Assembly (NCBI GenBank): GCA_016875395.1
Contig: VGRF01000006.1
Span: 62,001-126,000, forward strand
Source of the DNA: Deltaproteobacteria bacterium
Lineage (GTDB): Bacteria; Myxococcota_A; UBA9160; UBA6930
Direction of reading: 5' to 3'
DNA length: 64,000 nt
Below are positions 46,396 to 56,866 of this stretch, piece after piece. The notes beneath the pieces are model-generated. The model was given only the letters and a program-made list of their open reading frames with translations, was not told where the DNA came from and did no database searches. The number at the start of each line of letters is the position of its first letter. The stretch's first letter is position 1. The position numbers were made by a program, and so were the translations under genes.

Positions 46396-49320
46396 GTGGC
46401 CAAGGGACTCGTGATCACGGAGAAGCCGAGCGTCGCGCGCGACATCACGGCGGCGCTGGGCGGATTCACCGAGCACGAGGGCTACTGGGAGAGCGATCGC
46501 TTCGTCGTGACCTTCGCGGTCGGGCACTTGTTCGAGCTGCTCGAGCCGGAAGAGATCGACGACAAGTACAAGCGCTGGACGCTCGACGTGCTCCCGATCC
46601 TGCCCGAGACGTTCCAGCTCAAGAAGAAGAAGGGGCAGACGGACCGCATCCGCGTGATCGAGAAGCTCGCGAAGCGCGACGACGTGGACCGCCTCATCAA
46701 CGCCTGCGACGCCGGCCGCGAGGGCGAGCTGATCTTCCGCGAGATCGCGCGCTACCTCGAGACGCGCAAGCCGATCGAGCGGCTCTGGCTGCAGTCGATG
46801 ACGCAGGATGCGATTCGCAGCGGCTTCGCGCAGCTGATGCCCGGCAAGCAGCTCGAGGGCCTCGCACAGGCCGCCGAGTGCCGCGCGTACTCGGACTGGC
46901 TGATCGGCATGAACGCGACGCGCGCGCTCACCAAGCGCCTGAAGAGCCGCAAGGAGACGCGCGCGTGGTCGGCGGGCCGCGTGCAGACGCCGACCCTCGC
47001 GCTGCTCGTCGACAAGGAGTTCGAGGTGCTCGCGCACGTACCGCGCCCGTTCTGGCGCGTGACGGCGACCTTCGCGGCGGCGGATCACACCTACACCGCG
47101 CAGTGGTTCGACCCTGCGTTCCGCGAGGGCGACGACAGCGAGCAGAAAGACGACCGCATCTTCGATCGCGCGCGCGCCGACGCGATCGTGGCGGCCGCGC
47201 GCGCGGGTACGGCGCTCGCGGGCGAAACGCGCAAGCCCTCGCGCGAGAGCGCGCCGCCGCTGTTCGATCTCACGAGCCTGCAGCGCGAGGGCAACCGCCG
47301 CTTCGGCTGGAGCGCGCGCAGGACGCTCGGTGCCGCGCAGGCTTGTTACGAGGCGTACAAGGTCCTCACCTACCCGCGCACCGATTCGCGCTGCCTGCCG
47401 AACGACTACCGCGCGACGGTCGACGAGGTGCTCGGGAAGCTCGCCGCCGCGCGCGGTGAAGGCGTCGCCGACTACGCCGCCGGCGCGCAGCGCTTGCTGC
47501 GGGACGGCCTGCTCAACACCGAGCGCGTGTTCGACGACGCCGGCGTCTCGGACCACTTCGCGATCGTGCCCACCGGCGTGCTGCCGCGCGCCGACATGCG
47601 CGGCGACGCGCGCCGCCTCTACGACCTCGTCGCGCGCCGCTTCCTCGGCGCCTTCCACGGCCCGGCGCTGTGGGAGCGCGTGGAGCGCACGACGGTGCTC
47701 GCGAGCGAGAGCTTCCGCACGCGTGCGCGCGCGCTGATGGAGCCGGGCTGGCGCGCGGTGCTGCCGGCGGGCGACGAGGAAGAGGGCTCGGGCGCGCTGC
47801 CGCGCCTCGCGCCCGGCCGCGACGAAGCGAGCGACGTCTCGGTGCGCACGCAGGAAGTGCTGTCGCAGGAAGAAGAGACGAAGCCGCCCGCGCGCATCAG
47901 CGAGGGCCGCCTGCTCTCGCTGATGGAGAACGCGGGCCAGGATCTCGACGACGAGAACCTCGCCGCGGTGATGCACGAGAAGGGCATCGGCACGCCGGCG
48001 ACGCGCGCCGAGATCATCGAGAACCTGATCGGCAAGGGCTACGCGCTGCGCCAGGGCAAGAGCCTGCGGCCCACCGTGAAGGGCATTCGCCTGATCGACA
48101 CGCTGCGCCGCATCGACGAGACGCGCCTTGCGAGCGCCGCCCTCACGGGGGAGATCGAGCAGCACCTGCGCGAGGTGGAGCACGGGCGCCGCACCGCGAA
48201 GGACTTCCTCGACGAGATGCGCGAGTACACGAGCGAGATCGTCGACCGCACCAAGGGCTTCCAGTACGAAGACCTCTACGCGAAGGAAGCCGAGCTCGGG
48301 CCGTGCCCGTCGTGCGGGCGGCCCGTGATCGAGATGGCGTGGTTCTACCGCTGCAAGCCCGTCGATCCGCTGCCCGAGGGCCAGGCGGACTGCACGATGC
48401 GCTTCTGGAAGGACACGTCAGGTCGCTACATCGATCGCCGCTCCATCGCCGCGCTGCTGCGCGAGGGCAAGACGGGCGTGCTCGACGGCTTCACTGCGCG
48501 CAGCGGCCGCACCTACCGCGCGAGCCTCGAGGTCGATCACGACGAGTGGCGCGTGCAGGTGCAGCCCGCGGGCTGGAACGAAGAGGCCGCGAGCGAGACG
48601 CCCGAGTACGAAGTGAACACCGAGCCGCTCGCAAAGTGCCCGTTCGGCGGCGAAGAGTGTCAGGTGATCGAGACGCCCACGCACTTCGCGTGCACGAGCT
48701 GGGTGGCCGACGCCGAGGCGCAGGCCGCCTTCCGCGCCGCCAAGCGCGCCGCGCGCGAGGCGGGCCAGCCGCCGCCGGAGAAGCCCGAGAAGCCCGACCA
48801 CGCGCTGTTCGTGTTTCCGCGCACGGTGTGCAAGCGCGAGATCACGCGCGACGAAGCGCTGACGTACTTGCGCGAGGGCAAGACCGAGCTGCTCACCGAC
48901 TTCACCTCGCGCCACGGCCGCCCGTTCAGCGCGCAGCTCGTGCTGAAGGACACGGGCCGCCACGGCTTCGAGTTCCCGCCGCGCGGGAAGCAAGGGCCGA
49001 AGCCGGAAGGCGAGGGCGCGGAAGCCGGAGCGGACGCCGTAACAGCTGAGCCCGCCAAGCCGGCGAAGCCGAAGCGCGGGCGCGCGAAGGGCGCAGCCGG
49101 CGCGGGTGCGGAGGCTACGACGGACGCGGCGGCTGCAGGCGACACGCTCGCCGCGAAGCCGAAGGCCCGGCGCGGCGCGAAGAGCTTCGACCCGGGCACC
49201 ACGCGCGTCGTGCGCGCGAAGAAAAAGAGCGCGAGCCCGCGCAAGGGGGCGGCGGCGAAGCGCGCGAAGCCGTGGGCGAGGAAGAGCGGGGCGAAGAAGG
49301 TGGCGCCCGCCGCGGAGTAG
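46396..49320 (+). CDS. topB: DNA topoisomerase III with C-terminal repeats and basic tail
   Basis: A 974-residue type IA topoisomerase. The Toprim domain shows VITEKPSVARD and NACDAGREGELIF; the catalytic Tyr is residue 326 in LTYPRTDSRCLP. After the core (to about 600) come a four-Cys element (GPCPSCGRPVIEMAWFYRC) and two topoisomerase C-terminal repeats (LLREGKTGVLDGFTARSGRT, then YLREGKTELLTDFTSRHGRP). The last 100 residues are a low-complexity Lys/Ala/Arg tail like histone H1, probably for DNA binding. It relaxes negative supercoils and unlinks DNA. The start is GTG 46396 after GGGGGG; no ATG is suitably placed. The length is well above E. coli TopB (about 650). Confidence 0.93.
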   Translation: MAKGLVITEKPSVARDITAALGGFTEHEGYWESDRFVVTFAVGHLFELLEPEEIDDKYKRWTLDVLPILPETFQLKKKKGQTDRIRVIEKLAKRDDVDRLINACDAGREGELIFREIARYLETRKPIERLWLQSMTQDAIRSGFAQLMPGKQLEGLAQAAECRAYSDWLIGMNATRALTKRLKSRKETRAWSAGRVQTPTLALLVDKEFEVLAHVPRPFWRVTATFAAADHTYTAQWFDPAFREGDDSEQKDDRIFDRARADAIVAAARAGTALAGETRKPSRESAPPLFDLTSLQREGNRRFGWSARRTLGAAQACYEAYKVLTYPRTDSRCLPNDYRATVDEVLGKLAAARGEGVADYAAGAQRLLRDGLLNTERVFDDAGVSDHFAIVPTGVLPRADMRGDARRLYDLVARRFLGAFHGPALWERVERTTVLASESFRTRARALMEPGWRAVLPAGDEEEGSGALPRLAPGRDEASDVSVRTQEVLSQEEETKPPARISEGRLLSLMENAGQDLDDENLAAVMHEKGIGTPATRAEIIENLIGKGYALRQGKSLRPTVKGIRLIDTLRRIDETRLASAALTGEIEQHLREVEHGRRTAKDFLDEMREYTSEIVDRTKGFQYEDLYAKEAELGPCPSCGRPVIEMAWFYRCKPVDPLPEGQADCTMRFWKDTSGRYIDRRSIAALLREGKTGVLDGFTARSGRTYRASLEVDHDEWRVQVQPAGWNEEAASETPEYEVNTEPLAKCPFGGEECQVIETPTHFACTSWVADAEAQAAFRAAKRAAREAGQPPPEKPEKPDHALFVFPRTVCKREITRDEALTYLREGKTELLTDFTSRHGRPFSAQLVLKDTGRHGFEFPPRGKQGPKPEGEGAEAGADAVTAEPAKPAKPKRGRAKGAAGAGAEATTDAAAAGDTLAAKPKARRGAKSFDPGTTRVVRAKKKSASPRKGAAAKRAKPWARKSGAKKVAPAAE

Positions 49321-49411
49321 ACGCACGCCCCGTGTTCGGCTCCGCGGTGAAGCACTTCACATCGCCGGCTCCGCGCAAGGAGTACTTCCTCGTGAAACGC
49401 GAGGAGAGGCG

Positions 49412-50995
49412 ATGTCGAAGCTCGGACTACTCAAGGCCGCGAACAAGCTCGGCCTCGGCGGAACGGTCAGCCGCTGGGTGATCAACGACTACGCGACGAC
49501 CACGCCGCCACGTCCGCGCCCGTTCAGCATGTGGTCACACGTGGCGCCGCACGAGAACTGGAAGCCCACCGACCTCGACAACCCCTCCGCGCCGAAGCCG
49601 CCTGGGTACGTCTCCGACTACACCTCGTGGCCGAGCCTCGTCGATCGCCGGTTTTCGGGGCGGCACCTGCGGCCCGCAGAGCCGAGTTATCAGGGGCGCT
49701 TGCAGGACGCTGGCAAAGTCGCCGCGCTCTTCTCGCGTTCCGGGCAGATGAAACCCGACCGCTCGAGCGCGCTTTTCGCTTTCTTCGCGCAGTGGTTCAC
49801 CGACAGCATTCTGCGTTTCGACTCGCACGACCGGCGCCGCAACACCTCGAACCACGACATCGATCTGTGTCAGATCTACGGGCTCACGACCGACGCCACG
49901 CACGTGCTTCGCGAGCACAGGGGCGGCCGCCTGCGGAGCGACTCCGCCACCGGTGAAGAGCTCCCCGTGAAGCTCTGCGCGCAGAACGCGGCGGGCGAGT
50001 GGGTGGTGAAGCCGGAGTTCTCGACGATCGTCAACGACGCCACGGTGAATGCGTTCCTGAAGGGTTTTCCGGACCCGCAGGCGCGCAGGCAATTCCTCTA
50101 CGCCAGCGGCCTCGAGCGAGGCAACTCTTCGATCGGCTACGCGGCCATCAGCACGATCTTCCTGCGCGAGCACAATCGCTTGTGCGCGGCGCTCGCGACG
50201 AAGCACCCCACATGGGACGATGAACGGCTGTTTCAAACCGCTCGCATGATCAACATCGTGTTGTTGATGAAGCTCGTCGTCGAGGACTACATCAACCACA
50301 TTCTGGGCGGGAAGCTCTTTCGACTCGAACCCGGCCTCGGCGAAGACAAGGCGTGGTATCGGCCCAACTGGATCGCGGCCGAGTTCGATCTGCTCTACCG
50401 CTGGCACGGGCTGATGCCGGACACGATCGCCGTCGGCGGGGACGTGCTCGACCACTGGGCATACCGCAACAACAACGCGCTGATCGAGCAGCGCGGCCTC
50501 TCGGCGGTGATCGATGCGGCCTCTAAGGCTCCCGCCGGCCGTATCGGGCTCTTCAACTCCCCGGGGTTCTTGCAGCCCGCCGAGCTGAACGCGGTGTTGA
50601 TGGGCCGAGCGTTCCGGCTCCAGCCCTACAACGCGTATCGCGATCGGTTCGGGCTCTCACGCATCGAGAGCTTCGACGACCTCACCGCGGACCCTGCAGA
50701 GAGAAGTGCGCTGCAGGAGTGCTACGCGAGCGTCGATGACGTGGAGTACCTGGTCGGGATCTTTGCCGAGAAGCGCAAGAAGCCAGCCCTCTTCGGCGAG
50801 CTGCTCACGCGCATGGTCGCCTACGACGCGTTCACCCAGATCTTCAGCAATCCGCTGCTCTCGAAGGCGATCTGGGGCAAGGAGACGTTCACCGACTACG
50901 GCCTAAAACAAATCGAGGAGACGAGCTCGATCCAAGATCTCGTCGACCGCAACCTCAAGCCCGGCACTAAGGCGACCGCGCGGCTCGGTCTCTGA
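49412..50995 (+). CDS. Cyclooxygenase-like haem peroxidase/dioxygenase
   Basis: A 527-residue member of the animal haem peroxidase superfamily that aligns by eye along the whole catalytic domain of prostaglandin H synthase. Shared landmarks are LFAFFAQWFTDSI, IDLCQIYGLT, TIFLREHNRLCAALATKHP, DERLFQTARMINIVLLMKLV, EDYINHI and NAYRDRFGLSRIESFDDLT. The radical Tyr and proximal His are Y329 and H332 (YRWH). The distal Gln is kept (Q127), but the position of distal His207 of cyclooxygenase is Asp131. It has no EGF or signal segment. A likely role is oxygenation of a fatty acid. GAGGAG precedes the ATG; it lies between topB and the DUF1302 gene. Confidence 0.88.
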   Translation: MSKLGLLKAANKLGLGGTVSRWVINDYATTTPPRPRPFSMWSHVAPHENWKPTDLDNPSAPKPPGYVSDYTSWPSLVDRRFSGRHLRPAEPSYQGRLQDAGKVAALFSRSGQMKPDRSSALFAFFAQWFTDSILRFDSHDRRRNTSNHDIDLCQIYGLTTDATHVLREHRGGRLRSDSATGEELPVKLCAQNAAGEWVVKPEFSTIVNDATVNAFLKGFPDPQARRQFLYASGLERGNSSIGYAAISTIFLREHNRLCAALATKHPTWDDERLFQTARMINIVLLMKLVVEDYINHILGGKLFRLEPGLGEDKAWYRPNWIAAEFDLLYRWHGLMPDTIAVGGDVLDHWAYRNNNALIEQRGLSAVIDAASKAPAGRIGLFNSPGFLQPAELNAVLMGRAFRLQPYNAYRDRFGLSRIESFDDLTADPAERSALQECYASVDDVEYLVGIFAEKRKKPALFGELLTRMVAYDAFTQIFSNPLLSKAIWGKETFTDYGLKQIEETSSIQDLVDRNLKPGTKATARLGL

Positions 50996-51076
50996 GCGAG
51001 TGCCCCGCAAGCCCCCTAGCGCTGCAATTGCGCTTTCGCGCGCATAGCGTGCCCCGCACTCAGCGCGGAGAACGCG

Positions 51077-54000
51077 GTGCTGCACGCGAGCTGGAGAGCT
51101 GCTCTCGCCACGCTGCTCCCGCTCGCGTTCGCGCAAGTCGCATTCGCTGACGAGCCCCCGGCTCCCGGCGCAGAGGCGCCCTCGCGCTGGCGCGAGCGCG
51201 TCGAAGTGCACGGCTTCTACGAGATGCGCGTGATGTTCGGCTGGGAGGACTTCGGCACGAGCGACGCGTGGGATCTGTACGGCTGGCAGCACGTGCTGAA
51301 TCTCGAGATCGACGCGCGCCTCGCGCCGCGAGGCGTCGGGCCGTTTACGTCGGTCACGGCGTTTGCGCGCGCGGAGGTGAAGTTCGACTGCGTGTACTCG
51401 CGCGGCTGCGGGCTGTTTCGGAGCGCGAACGCCTTCGGGCGGAGGCCGCGCAAGCTGCCGGCGCGTCTGCAGCACGGGCGCCGCGAAGGCGACGCGGGCT
51501 CGCAGCACACGGTCGACCGGCGCGCCTACTACTTCGACGACGAGACGCGCCTCGACGGCGCGTTGTTAGGGCCGGACGGCACGCGCAACGCCGAATTGCC
51601 GAGCGGACAGCGGCGCGCGACCTCGGTGCTGTTCGGGCCTTCGCTCGTGGAGATGTTCGCGGCGAGCGTCGGTGCAGACGGCGTGCGCGGCTCGTTCGCG
51701 AATCCCGGCGACGACGTCGGCTACTACGTGTTCGCGCGCGAGCGCAGCTGCCGCAGCGGTTCGCGCGCGTTGAAGGAGGACAGCACGCGCGGCTACGGCA
51801 ACCGCGAGCTGCTGTTCAACTACACGTGCGACTTCAACCCGATCGGGCGCCTGCGCGATCGCGCGAACCCGTTCGATGCGGGCGAGCTGCACCCGTTGTT
51901 AGGGAACGCCGGCGCCTACGCGCTGCCGCTTCGCCCCGCGCCCGAGCGCCGCGTGGGCGACGACGCCGAGGAGTGGGAGTCGCAGGGCTTGTTTCTCCCC
52001 AACGCTGCCGTGCGCGACGCCGTCCGCCGCGAGCGCTTCGATTCGAGCGATCAGTACTTCACCGTGGGCGAGCTGCAGTGGAACCACGGCGCGAATCAGC
52101 AGCTGCTGAAGGAGCTGCGCGAGCTCTATCTCGACTTCGAGACCGCGCAGCGGCGGCTTTGGTTTCGCGTGGGCAAGCAGACGATCGTGTGGGGGAAGAC
52201 GGAGCTGTTCCGCAATCAGGATCAGTGGAACCCCACCGATGTCGCGCTCGGTCCGCTCACGTCGCTCGAGGAGTCGCGCATTCCCGTCTTCGCGCTGCGC
52301 GGCATCTATTCGTTCTACGACGTGGGCCCGCTGCAAGACGTGCGGCTCGAGCTCGCCGCGATCTTCGACAAGTTCGAGCCGCAGGATCTCGGCGTTTGCG
52401 GCGAGCCGTTCACGCCGCGCCCCGCGTGCGACAAGGGCCTCGGGCTCTGGCAGCACGGGCTGACCGGCGCGGGCGTCGCGGGCGAGGTGCGTCCGCCCAA
52501 CCCCTGGAACGACGCAGCGGGGCTCGAGGTCGGCGCGCGCGTCGAGTTTCGTTGGGACCGCTTCACGTTCTCGCTCAGCGATTATTACGGCTACGAGGAC
52601 ACGCCGTATCCGCGCATCCTGTTCGAGTACTCGCGCAACGTCTACCCGCGCACGGGCAGGCCGCGACGCGCGAACGAGCGTGGCGACTGCATCACCGGCG
52701 TCGAGCCCGCGTGCCTCACACCCGTGAACGCGCTCGAAGAGCATCCCGCGAATCAGCAGCTGTTCGCGTTGATCTGCGCCAGCAGCGTCGGCGCGCTCGC
52801 GCAGGTCGAGCCCGCGGCGTGCGGCGTGAGCTTCTGGAACAGCACGGCGCGGCCTACGAACGCGGTCGGCGGGCCGCCCACGTACGTCGCGCTCTGGAAC
52901 AACATCCTCGCGGGCTCGGACGCAGGCGTGGATGCGTTCAACGGCCTCGTCGCTTCCGACCCGATCGCGCAGGCCTCGTTTCAAGCGCAGCTGCTCGCGG
53001 TCAACCCGAACATCCGCCGCGCCGGGTTCGCGAACATCCCGACGCCGCTCGTCGACCTGAGCGCGGATCCGAGCGACGGCGGGATCGCGTCGCCGTTGCC
53101 GCCCGGCACGGGCGCGATCCAGGGCGCGCTCTGGTTCGGGGACGCGCTGCAGCCGAATCTCACGGCGCCGCAGCAGGCATTGTTAGGGTGCGGCGCGTTC
53201 TTCCAGACGCAGTGCGACCTGCACGGCATCGATCTCCTAAACGCCGAGGCGAGCGCGCTCTTCCAAGCGTTCCCGTGGATCGAGGGCACCGCGGCGAATC
53301 CGCACTGGAACACCACCGATGCGTCGGTCGCGCAGCCCGGCACGCTCGGCTTCCTGGGCGGAGCGTTGTGCACGCGCTTCGAGGGCGGGCAAGTGTTCGT
53401 GCTGCCCGGCTGCCTCGGAGCGGGGATGCCGGGCTACGACGTGACGGTCGATGGCGCGACCGTCGCGCTGCACCCGTTCACGGGGCAAGCGTTCCGCAGC
53501 GAGACCGCGGCGCTCTAGTGGAACCTGCTGATGCTCGCGACCGCGCTCGGCTGCGAGGTGGACACGAGCGACCTCTCGAAGTGCGATCCGCTGCGCGCGT
53601 TCGCGACGGGGCGCTGCTCCTTCGCGCAGCCGCAGTTCTGCAAGCTCGTCGACGGCTTCGCGTCGCTGACGCGCGTGACGCGCAGCCAGCGCCGCGCCGG
53701 CGGGAACGGCGTGTACGGGCGGCGCCAGTTCGTGTGGGGCGGCCTCGGCTCCGCGGAGCTCGCCTACCGCAAACGCAACGTGCTCGGCTTCTCCACCGAT
53801 TTCGCGGAGGATCTGACGGGCACGAGCTGGGGCATCGAGCTCACCTGGCAAGAGGGACTGCGCTGGGCCAATAACAACTCGTTCGACGGCCTTTCGGGCG
53901 TCGACACCTTCAACCTCACCATCTCCGGCGAGCGCCCCACGTTCTTCCGGCGCCTCAACCAGCACCGCACGTTCTTCCTCAGCGCGCAGCTCTTCGTCAG

Positions 54001-54361
54001 CTACGTCGCCGGCTACGAGCGCGGCATGACCGCCGACGGTCCGTGGACGTTCCTGCTGCTCGCGAGCGCGAACACCGGTTACTTCCAGGACCGCTTGTTG
54101 CTCACTGCGAACGTCGTGTGGGATTTCCGCTCGCACTCGGGCGCGTTCCTGCCCGAGGCGCAGTGGCGCTTCACGGACGCCACGTCGATCACGTTCGGTG
54201 CCGGCGCCTTCACCGGCGGCTGGACGCGGCGCCTGCGCGGCGTGAGCGACTTCTCGGCGAACGACGACGACGTGCTCACGGACTTCACCTACGTGGAGAA
54301 CGGCCTCTCGCCCGCGCGGGATCTCGACAACGTCTACGTCAAGCTTCGATACGCGTTCTGA
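51077..54361 (+). pseudogene. DUF1302-like outer-membrane porin gene with in-frame TAG at codon 814
   Basis: GTG 51077 gives a signal peptide (AALATLLPLAFAQVAFA), then a DUF1302-type start (VHGFYEMRVMFGWEDFG) and long beta-barrel regions such as RVGKQTIVWGKTELFRNQDQ. The frame reads RSETAAL, TAG (53516-53518), then WNLLMLATALGCEVD in the same frame to a terminal Phe at 54361 (YVKLRYAF), the normal barrel end. Reading through gives 1094 residues. In relatives I recall Ser before WN, so TCG-to-TAG is likely. DUF1302 proteins are thought to move lipids or steroids across the outer membrane, usually with DUF1329, which is the convergent neighbour here. Confidence 0.78.
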
Positions 54362-54370
54362 GTCGAGTCG

Positions 54371-55803
54371 TCACTGCCCGCGCGAGAGCGAGTCGGTCGA
54401 GATCAGCGCGCGAAGCTCGTTCGCCTCGAGCGGTGTCGAGCGCACGTCCCAGCTTTCGCGCCGCCAGCCGCCGCTCGGGAGCACGAGGAACGCCTCGGCG
54501 ACGGGATCGAACACGTTCGCGGCGTCGCCGCTCGGGAACGCGGGGTAGCGCGCGACGTCGCCGCTGTAGCGGTGCGCGAGCACGCCGATTTCGCGCAGCG
54601 CGCCGCTCGCGTCGCGGCGCATCACGAACAGGGGCTGCGCAGTCTGCGCATCGACCCAATGAGTCACGCGCGGGAGCGGCACGTTCGCCTCGTGCGCGCG
54701 GCCCTCGATCACCACGGCCCAGCGCACGTCCCAGGTATCGTCCGCGAGCGCGAGCCCGCTCGGACCGTAATTCCTCTCCGCGAGCGGCCAGCCTTCGCTG
54801 CGCGCGTTCAGGGGTGCGAGCACCTCGCGCTCCGCGACGACGCGCCACGTCCACGCGTTGGCGCGCAGCGCGAACGCCGTGAAGCCGCGCGCAATGTCCT
54901 CCGCCGCCGCGAGCGCGCCGGCGTGGCCCGCCTCGATGGTGCCCATGCGCGCGCCTTGCCCGTACGGGATCACGCGCGCGTTGCCCTGGCCCGCGGCGCG
55001 GTAGCGCGGCACGAACATTCCATCGCCGCGCGCGCTCGCCGCGCGGCGCATCTTTCGCAGATCGGGCAGATACACGACACGTCGTCTGCGCGGCGCGAGT
55101 CGGTTGCGGATTCGCGCGCGCGGTACTGGCGCCACGCGAGGTCGCGCGCGTCGCCCGGCTCGCGGAACGCGCCGCCGGCGACCCAGTCGGCATTGCGCCC
55201 AGCGCGATCCCGACCGTTCGCGAGATCTGCGCGGCGCGCGGTCTGCGCGAAGAAGAACTCGCCCGAGAAGAGCTGCGCCGTCGTGCGGCTCGCGAGCGCG
55301 CGGGCATCGGCGAGATCGAGCAGGCGAAACGAGCCGCGCGGACCGGCCCCGCGATAGCGGCGCTCGAGGTTCCACTCCCAGCGCGCGCCGGCATCTGGCG
55401 CACCGGCGTCGATCGAGGCGGGCGGGAAGGGGAGGCCGGCGGCGTGCGCCGGGAGGTTCGCGTCGGCGTCGAGCCGTGCGTTCCCCGCGTTCGCGCGCGT
55501 TGCCTCCTCGAACGCGGCCGACGCCGCATAGCGCCGGTGACACGCGCCGATCGTGAGGCGCATCCCGTCGAAGAAGAACGCGTCGCGGTGGCGCCAGATC
55601 TCGGGCGGCAGCAGGTCGCGAACGCGCAGGAGCGCGGCGTGCTCGATCACGTCGCCGCTGCGCAGCGGCGCGTGCGTCGCATCGACCTCGGCGCTCGCGC
55701 CTGCCGCCCTAGCGCCCGGGCAGCGGCCCTCGGGTGGGAGCTCGGTCGCGAGTGCGCGCAAACCGAACACGAGCAGGACGCTTGCGAACGCGGCCGGACG
55801 CAT
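54371..55803 (-). pseudogene. Frameshifted DUF1329-like secreted protein gene
   Basis: The first frame from ATG 55803 encodes a signal peptide (AAFASVLLVFGLRALA) and the N-terminal half (DLLPPEIWRHRDAFFFDGM, NLPAHAAGLPFPPASIDAG, RWEWNLERRYRGAG, ending SRRADDV). The second frame continues with VVYLPDLRKMRRAASARGDG, then WRVVAEREVLAPLN, DTWDVRWAVVIEGRAH and VTHWVDAQTAQPLFVMRRDA to 54371. They join near 55078, where one base is missing from what would read GTG-GTC-GTG. DUF1329 proteins are the periplasmic partners of DUF1302 porins. With the lesion only a C-terminally wrong product of the first half would be made. Confidence 0.78.
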
Positions 55804-55906
55804 CGCGCGAGCATATGAGGCGTGCCAGGGCAGCGCCGCGGTGTGGCGGTGCCAGTGCCTCGGTCGACTCCGCAACCCGTTACGCTCGTTCGCATCCGGA
55901 GCCCAC

Positions 55907-56866
55907 ATGCGCCGCCGCTCCATCACCTACCCCCTCGCGCTCGGCATCACGCTGATGGTGCTCGCGCTCGCGCTCGGCATCGCGTGGCAGGTGGTGGTGG
56001 TGCGCGGCTGGCGGCCCGCGGCGGCCGGGCTCACGGGCGCGCACTGGGCGGCGATCGTGCTCGGCTCCCTCGTGGCCCTGACGATCTTCGTGGGCCTGCT
56101 GCTGCTCTGCATCTGGCTCGTGCGCGAGATTCGCTCCGGGCAGCGCCAGCAGGCGTTCATCGATGCCGTCACGCACGAGCTGAAGACGCCGATCGCCTCG
56201 CTCCAGCTCTATCTCGACACGCTGCAGCGCCGCGAGCTCGCGCCCGAGAAGCAGCGCGCCTTCCTCGCGCGCATGCAGGAAGACGTGGCGCGGCTCGAGC
56301 GCACCGTCATGCACGTGCTCGCGGCGGCGCGCAGCGAAGAGAAAGTGCGCGTGCGGCCCGCGGATCCGGTCGACCTCACCGCGATTTTGCGCGAAGCCGC
56401 GGGCGACGTGCAGCGCGCGCACGGGCTGCCCGAGGACGCGATCGCGATCGCGCGCAAGCGCCCGCTGACCGCTCTCGGTGACGCAGCCGAGCTCGGCGTC
56501 GTGTTCCGCAACCTGCTCGAGAACGCGGTGAAGTACTCGCAGCCGCCCCTCGAGATTCGCGTCGCGCTCGAGGAGACGCCGGACGGCCGCGTGCGCGCGG
56601 AGATCGCGGACCGCGGCATCGGCATCGAGCCGCGCGAGCTGCGCAAGATCTTCGGGCGCTTCTACCAGGTCGGGCGCGACGCCGCGGGCCTCGGCCTCGG
56701 GCTCTTCATCGTGAACAGCCTCGTGCGCCGCAACGGCGGCCGCGTCGAGGCGCGCAGCGAAGGCGTGGGGCGCGGCAGCCGCTTCACCGTCACGCTGCGC
56801 GCGGCGCCGGGCGTCGCGAGCGAAACGCAGGCCGCCCCGGCCGCATCGCCTGCCGGGAGTCATTAG
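55907..56866 (+). CDS. Sensor histidine kinase with two TM helices
   Basis: A 319-residue kinase. Two membrane helices (YPLALGITLMVLALALGIA and AIVLGSLVALTIFVGLLLLC) enclose only about 25 periplasmic residues, so it probably senses something in the membrane. The HisKA phospho-acceptor His is in DAVTHELKTPIASLQLYLD; the ATP-binding boxes are FRNLLENAVKYSQ (N), ADRGIGIEPRELRKIFGRF (G1/F) and GLGLGLFIVNSLV (G2). It is directly followed by its OmpR-type regulator with no gap. The pair lies next to the DUF1302/DUF1329 genes and may control envelope genes, an inference from position. Confidence 0.92.
   Translation: MRRRSITYPLALGITLMVLALALGIAWQVVVVRGWRPAAAGLTGAHWAAIVLGSLVALTIFVGLLLLCIWLVREIRSGQRQQAFIDAVTHELKTPIASLQLYLDTLQRRELAPEKQRAFLARMQEDVARLERTVMHVLAAARSEEKVRVRPADPVDLTAILREAAGDVQRAHGLPEDAIAIARKRPLTALGDAAELGVVFRNLLENAVKYSQPPLEIRVALEETPDGRVRAEIADRGIGIEPRELRKIFGRFYQVGRDAAGLGLGLFIVNSLVRRNGGRVEARSEGVGRGSRFTVTLRAAPGVASETQAAPAASPAGSH

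Noticed and set aside
51562-51570. Repeated TGTTAGGG/CCCTAACA and GTAACA-like words across the window, possibly an uptake or recombination signal.
   Set aside because: They stand out because they are AT-rich, but the count of TAACA plus TGTTA (about 30 by eye) is near what base composition predicts, and most lie within codons.
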